A stretch of 10,190 nt of DNA from Gracilibacteraceae bacterium (GTDB taxonomy: Bacteria; Bacillota; Desulfitobacteriia; Desulfitobacteriales; Syntrophobotulaceae). Below the pieces are notes generated by a model. It was not told where the DNA came from. It saw nothing but the letters and a program-made list of their open reading frames with translations, and ran no database searches. The stretch lies in NCBI GenBank assembly GCA_031263945.1, contig JAISEW010000194.1, forward strand, positions 1 through 10,190, read 5' to 3'. The position numbers and the translations under genes are program-made. Below are positions 6,834-10,190 of this stretch, in pieces (the first letter of the stretch is position 1; the number at the start of each line of letters is the position of its first letter).

Positions 6834-7818
6834 CCCGTCCAGAGTCCATTTCCTCCTTCAGCGCCTTAAGCACTTCCTCCGTCGCCGCGCGGAGATCTCT
6901 CCGGCACACGCAGCCGGCGGCCCGCTTATGCCCGCCGCCCCCAAAACGGCCGGCGACGCGGTTGACGTCGGCCGCCCCGTTTGAGCGCATACTGACCCGG
7001 ACAAGGCCCGACTCGGCCTCCTTCAGCAGCACGGCCGCTTCCACGCCTTGAAAAGCGCGGATATAGTTGATGACGCCTTCGCTCATGTTCAGTTCGGCGC
7101 CCGCCGCGGCGTAATCGGCCAGCGACAGGGCGACCAGAGCTATTTTCCCGCCGGCGGGGAACGTCAGCCGGGCCAGCGCCCGTTCCAGCAAGCGTCCCTG
7201 CGCGAGCGGGCGGCGTTCGTAGATCATCTCGTTCAAAGCCGCCACATCGACGTAAGGCCGGAGGGCGGCGGCGACGCGCAGACTGCGCGCCGTGGTGCCG
7301 CTGAAACTGAAACGCCCCGTGTCTGTGACTATGGCCGTATAAAGACATAGCGCCACCCGCTCGTCTTTGACCGGACCCAGGCGCCGCAAGATCCCGTACA
7401 CCAATTCGCCGGTCGCCGCCGCTTTAGTATCCACATAATTCCAATCGGCGTAAAGACTGTTGGACACATGATGGTCAATATTAACCGTCGTCGTCTGCCG
7501 CAGCGTTTCGGGCCGCAGCTGCGGCCCCGCCCGGCGCGCCTCCGCGCAGTCGGCGAACACGACGAGCCGGGGCGGTTCAGACGGCAAAACATGAACGATC
7601 CGCTCGATCCCGGGTAAAAAACGCAGATTGGCCGGAGCTTCTTCCTCACAGAAACAAGTGACCGCCGTTCCCCGCGTTTCGAGAACCCAAGCCAGCGCCA
7701 AAGCGGAACCCAGCGTATCGCCGTCAGGGGCGACATGGGAAATGATCAGCGCTTCTTCCGCCTGCGCCAGCAGATTTACTGCATCCGCGAGCGCGGCCTT
7801 CTTACCTGTTTTCTCCAT
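6826..7818 (-). CDS. nrnA: DHH/DHHA1 phosphoesterase, NrnA-type nanoRNase / pAp phosphatase
   Basis: Proteins of this family degrade very short RNA oligonucleotides (and pApA) and often dephosphorylate 3'-phosphoadenosine 5'-phosphate; some hydrolyse cyclic-dinucleotide breakdown products. The product is 330 residues, the usual length. The DHH domain shows SHVAPDGDTLGS (27-38), the motif II Asp in VVFADCAEA (90), NIDHHVSN (113-120) and YTAIVTDTGRFSFSGT (160-175). The DHHA1 domain follows a short linker and ends in VAGRFGGGGHKRAAG (288-302). I chose ATG 7818, with GGAGG 9 nt upstream; the frame stays open to 7938, but that extension overlaps rbfA and does not look like family sequence. The gene overlaps rbfA by 17 nt and truB at its other end. 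Its place between rbfA and truB is typical of Bacillota. The exact substrate cannot be read from the sequence. Confidence 0.94.
   Translation of the reverse strand: MEKTGKKAALADAVNLLAQAEEALIISHVAPDGDTLGSALALAWVLETRGTAVTCFCEEEAPANLRFLPGIERIVHVLPSEPPRLVVFADCAEARRAGPQLRPETLRQTTTVNIDHHVSNSLYADWNYVDTKAAATGELVYGILRRLGPVKDERVALCLYTAIVTDTGRFSFSGTTARSLRVAAALRPYVDVAALNEMIYERRPLAQGRLLERALARLTFPAGGKIALVALSLADYAAAGAELNMSEGVINYIRAFQGVEAAVLLKEAESGLVRVSMRSNGAADVNRVAGRFGGGGHKRAAGCVCRRDLRAATEEVLKALKEEMDSGRDD
6840..6857 (-). promoter_or_regulatory. Ribosome binding site pointing to a CTG start for truB
   Basis: AGGAGG (6857-6852) is followed by 9 nt and then CTG (6842-6840), in frame with truB. Only six codons lie between the upstream in-frame TGA (6860-6858) and the conserved Asp-Gly, and CTG is the only near-cognate start among them. 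The site lies inside the last codons of nrnA. Confidence 0.6.
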
Positions 7819-8194
7819 TGATCCCGTCCTCCGCGGGGGGCTCTCCGGTTCCCGCCGCCCCCACTTCGCGCAGAATGGCGGAGATCCGCGCTCCCTGCCT
7901 GATGGAAGCGTCGTATACAAACCGCAGTTCCGGCACATAGTGAGCGGTCATCGTTTTGCCCAGCTCGCCCCGGATAAACCCGGCCGCGCTCTCAAGCGCC
8001 TTCATGCTTTCCGCCACCGCCGCTTCTTCCCCTAAAACGCTGACATACACACGGGCAAGACTCAGGCTCTTGTCTGTTTTCACCCCGGTCAGCGTGACAA
8101 AACCAAGGCGCGGGTCTTTTACTTCCTCGCTTATGATGCGCGCCACCTCGGTTTTAATATGCTCGGCCAGGCGAAAGACCCGATGTTTACTCAT
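7802..8194 (-). CDS. rbfA: 30S ribosome-binding factor A (RbfA)
   Basis: RbfA is a single KH-like domain protein that binds the immature 30S subunit and helps 16S rRNA 5' end maturation, notably in the cold. The 130 residues show the family pattern: RLAEHIKTEVARIISEEVKDPRLGFVTLTGV at the N-terminus, a strand LARVYVSVLG, ALESAAGFIRGELGKTM, and VPELRFVYDASIRQGARI near residues 88-105. A short Gly/Glu-rich tail follows. The ATG overlaps the infB stop as ATGA, so translation is probably coupled to IF-2; a GGAGG at 8215-8211 is 16 nt upstream, farther than usual. The stop is TAA, inside the start of nrnA. No ylxP-like gene lies between infB and rbfA. Confidence 0.96.
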   Translation of the reverse strand: MSKHRVFRLAEHIKTEVARIISEEVKDPRLGFVTLTGVKTDKSLSLARVYVSVLGEEAAVAESMKALESAAGFIRGELGKTMTAHYVPELRFVYDASIRQGARISAILREVGAAGTGEPPAEDGINGENR

Positions 8195-10190
8195 AAATTG
8201 CGCTTTACTTCCTCCATAGTATAGGATTCCAACACGTCGCCCTCTTTGACGTCGTTAAAATTATTCAGCCCTATACCGCATTCATAGCCTTCCACTACTT
8301 CTTTTACATCATCCTTAAAGCGGCGGAGCGAATCCAGCTCTCCCGTGAAGATGACCACGCCGTCCCGAATGACCCGCGCCTTTGACGCGCGTAAAATTTT
8401 GCCGTTCAGCACATACGAACCCGCGATAGAGCCGACTTTCGGCACTTTTATCACTTGGCGCACTTCCGCCCGGCCATGAACCACCTCGACAAAATCCGGA
8501 TCGAGCAGGCCTTCCATTGCATCTCTCACATCATCGATCGCGTTATAGATGACGCTGTACAGACGGATATCCACGCCCTGCAATTCGGCCGCCGTCTTGA
8601 TATTCGCGTCATGGCGCACGTTGAAACCGATAATGATGGCGTTGGAAGCGGCAGCCAGCATGACGTCCGACTCGCTGATGCTGCCTACGCCGCCGTGAAT
8701 CATATTGACGCGCGCTTCCGCCGTGCTGAGTTTAATGAGGGATTGCCGGAGCGCCTCGACCGATCCCTGAACATCACCTTTGATGATGATGTTCAGATCC
8801 TTGACTTCGCCTTCCTTGATCCGCTCAAAAAGGTCGTCCAGGCTTATCTTGCCTCTCTGCTTCACTTCTTCCGCTTTGTGTTCGTCTATACGGGCTCCAA
8901 CTATGCCGCGCGCCAGTTTTTCATCGGCGACGACATGGAAAACGTCGCCGGCCGCCGGTGTTTCCGATAAACCGTGTACTTCCACCGGCATAGCCGGGGC
9001 GGCTTTTTTCACGCGCCGGCCTTTATCATCCACCATGGCCCGAATGCGGCCGAAGGAACGGCCGGCGACAAAGATATCACCCACGTTCAGCGTGCCTTTC
9101 GCCACAAGCACCGTCGCCACCGGTCCTTTACCTTTATCCAGCTTGGCTTCAATGACGGAACCCGTGGCCAAACGCAGCGGATCGGCTTTCAGATCCTTCA
9201 TTTCCGCCACCAGGAGAATCATCTCCAACAAATTTTCGATATTTTGCCGCGCTTTAGCGGACACCGGCACGGCCACTACGTCGCCGCCCCAATCCTCAAC
9301 TAACAGCCCGTATTCAGTCAGTTCCTGCTTTACGCGCTCCGGATTGCTCCCCGGTTTATCTATTTTGTTGATAGCGATTATTATCGGCACGCCCGCCGCT
9401 TTGGCGTGATTGATGGCCTCCACGGTCTGCGGCATCACTCCGTCGTCCGCCGCCACGACCAGCACGGCGATATCCGTGACCTGAGCGCCTCTGGCCCGCA
9501 TAGCCGTAAAAGCCTCGTGTCCGGGGGTGTCCAGAAAAGTGATCTTCTGCCCGTTATATTCCACCTGGTAAGCGCCGATATGCTGCGTGATGCCGCCGGC
9601 TTCCGAGGCCGTGACGTTAGTGGAGCGGATGGCGTCTAAGAGCGATGTTTTGCCATGATCAACATGTCCCATTACCGTGACGACAGGCGGGCGCGATCTC
9701 ATATTATCCGGATCGTCCTCAATTTCTTCCACGACAGCCAGAGATTTTTCCACTCGCACCTCGACTGTCATCCCCATGTCCGCGGCGACGATGCCGGCAG
9801 TGTCGGAATCAATTTGCTGGTTGATCGTGGCCATGATGTTGTAAGCCAGCAGCTGCTTGATCACCTCGCCGGCTTTTTTGCTCATGATAGAGGCCAGTTC
9901 CTGCACGGTAAGGGATTCCGGAATAATGATATGCTTGGGCGGCAGCGGTTCTTTAGCCGCTGTCTTTTCATTCCGTCTGCCGGCGAGAGGAAAGTCTTTT
10001 TCCGAAGCCCGCCGTTTGTCGTAACTCCGGTCTTTTTCGTGGGCTTTCTTCTGAGCCGGGGCCTGTCGCTTGAGCGGGTGTTCCGCCACGGTCAGCTCCA
10101 CGGTTTTGCCTTCGATTTTCACACGGGAAGTTTGAACGGGTTTTTTATCACCCGGCCGGCCGGGCGGCCGGCTATCCCGAAATCCGCCCT
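8191..10190 (-). CDS. infB: Translation initiation factor IF-2, 5' end outside the window
   Basis: IF-2 is the GTPase that places initiator fMet-tRNA on the 30S subunit and promotes 50S joining. About 665 codons are visible and the frame is still open at 10190, so the N-terminus is missing. Numbering from an internal GTG at 10122: a charged, flexible linker up to about residue 63, an IF2-N domain (about 64-117, IIIPESLTVQELASIMSKKA), then the G domain with GHVDHGKT (152-159), GGITQHIGAY (176-185), DTPGH (198-202), NKID (252-255) and SAK (288-290). Domain II, the IF-2-specific domain 3 and the fMet-tRNA-binding C-terminal domain follow, ending with GYECGIGLNNFNDVKEGDVLE. GTG 10122 should not be taken as the start, because upstream codons continue a Pro/Arg/Gly-rich linker typical of this family. 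The stop TGA overlaps the rbfA ATG. Confidence 0.97.
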   Translation of the reverse strand, partial: GGFRDSRPPGRPGDKKPVQTSRVKIEGKTVELTVAEHPLKRQAPAQKKAHEKDRSYDKRRASEKDFPLAGRRNEKTAAKEPLPPKHIIIPESLTVQELASIMSKKAGEVIKQLLAYNIMATINQQIDSDTAGIVAADMGMTVEVRVEKSLAVVEEIEDDPDNMRSRPPVVTVMGHVDHGKTSLLDAIRSTNVTASEAGGITQHIGAYQVEYNGQKITFLDTPGHEAFTAMRARGAQVTDIAVLVVAADDGVMPQTVEAINHAKAAGVPIIIAINKIDKPGSNPERVKQELTEYGLLVEDWGGDVVAVPVSAKARQNIENLLEMILLVAEMKDLKADPLRLATGSVIEAKLDKGKGPVATVLVAKGTLNVGDIFVAGRSFGRIRAMVDDKGRRVKKAAPAMPVEVHGLSETPAAGDVFHVVADEKLARGIVGARIDEHKAEEVKQRGKISLDDLFERIKEGEVKDLNIIIKGDVQGSVEALRQSLIKLSTAEARVNMIHGGVGSISESDVMLAAASNAIIIGFNVRHDANIKTAAELQGVDIRLYSVIYNAIDDVRDAMEGLLDPDFVEVVHGRAEVRQVIKVPKVGSIAGSYVLNGKILRASKARVIRDGVVIFTGELDSLRRFKDDVKEVVEGYECGIGLNNFNDVKEGDVLESYTMEEVKRNL

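Noticed and set aside
7819..7938. Extended nrnA N-terminus of 40 residues
   Set aside because: It overlaps rbfA coding sequence, resembles no DHH-family N-terminus, and the ATG at 7818 has GGAGG at good spacing.
10151..10164. A perfect 14-bp GC-only palindrome near the window end
   Set aside because: It lies within the Pro/Arg/Gly-rich linker codons of infB, where such strings arise from CCG/GGC codon use; it has no T-tract.

Overview
The window comes from a bacterium with a GC-rich genome, most likely a Bacillota (Firmicutes) member. The order infB-rbfA-nrnA-truB-ribF, strong GGAGG-type ribosome binding sites and a short-Q-loop cytochrome bd point that way. A Negativicutes-like anaerobe is possible, but the sequence alone does not settle the lineage. 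All eight recognisable genes lie on the minus strand, so transcription runs from high to low coordinates. There is no gene-free stretch above 300 bases and no tRNA, rRNA, CRISPR array or mobile element that I can see.

Region 1 (about 10190 to 4991) is a tightly packed translation/RNA operon: infB (5' end outside the window), rbfA, nrnA, truB and ribF. infB/rbfA overlap as ATGA, rbfA/nrnA overlap by 17 nt, nrnA/truB overlap by at least 8 nt, and truB/ribF are 4 nt apart. The genes make initiation factor IF-2, a 30S maturation factor, a DHH/DHHA1 nanoRNase, tRNA pseudouridine-55 synthase and the FMN/FAD-making enzyme. truB probably starts at a CTG codon rather than the first ATG.

Region 2 (4990 to 2458) is a cytochrome bd quinol oxidase operon, cydAB, with its own consensus promoter (TTGACC, 17 bp, TAAAAT) in the 84-nt gap after ribF and a strong intrinsic terminator after cydB. 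The most striking feature is that cydA is cut by a single in-frame TAG at codon 357, in the loop between predicted helices 7 and 8. Both sides are well conserved and stay in the same frame. The part after the stop holds the conserved Glu of the AEFGRQPW motif, the equivalent of E. coli E445, a haem b595 ligand. A product ending at the TAG therefore should not be a complete oxidase subunit. The explanation could be a nonsense mutation, a sequencing or assembly error, readthrough, or a two-piece subunit made by reinitiation.

Region 3 (2439 to 40) is hypF, the carbamoyltransferase that starts cyanide-ligand synthesis for [NiFe] hydrogenases. Its ribosome binding site sits only 9 nt beyond the T-tract of the cydAB terminator, so it must be reached by readthrough or by a promoter whose transcript carries that hairpin. 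Together the window suggests an anaerobe or microaerobe that combines hydrogen metabolism with a high-affinity oxygen-consuming oxidase, but it holds no hydrogenase structural genes and no cydCD.
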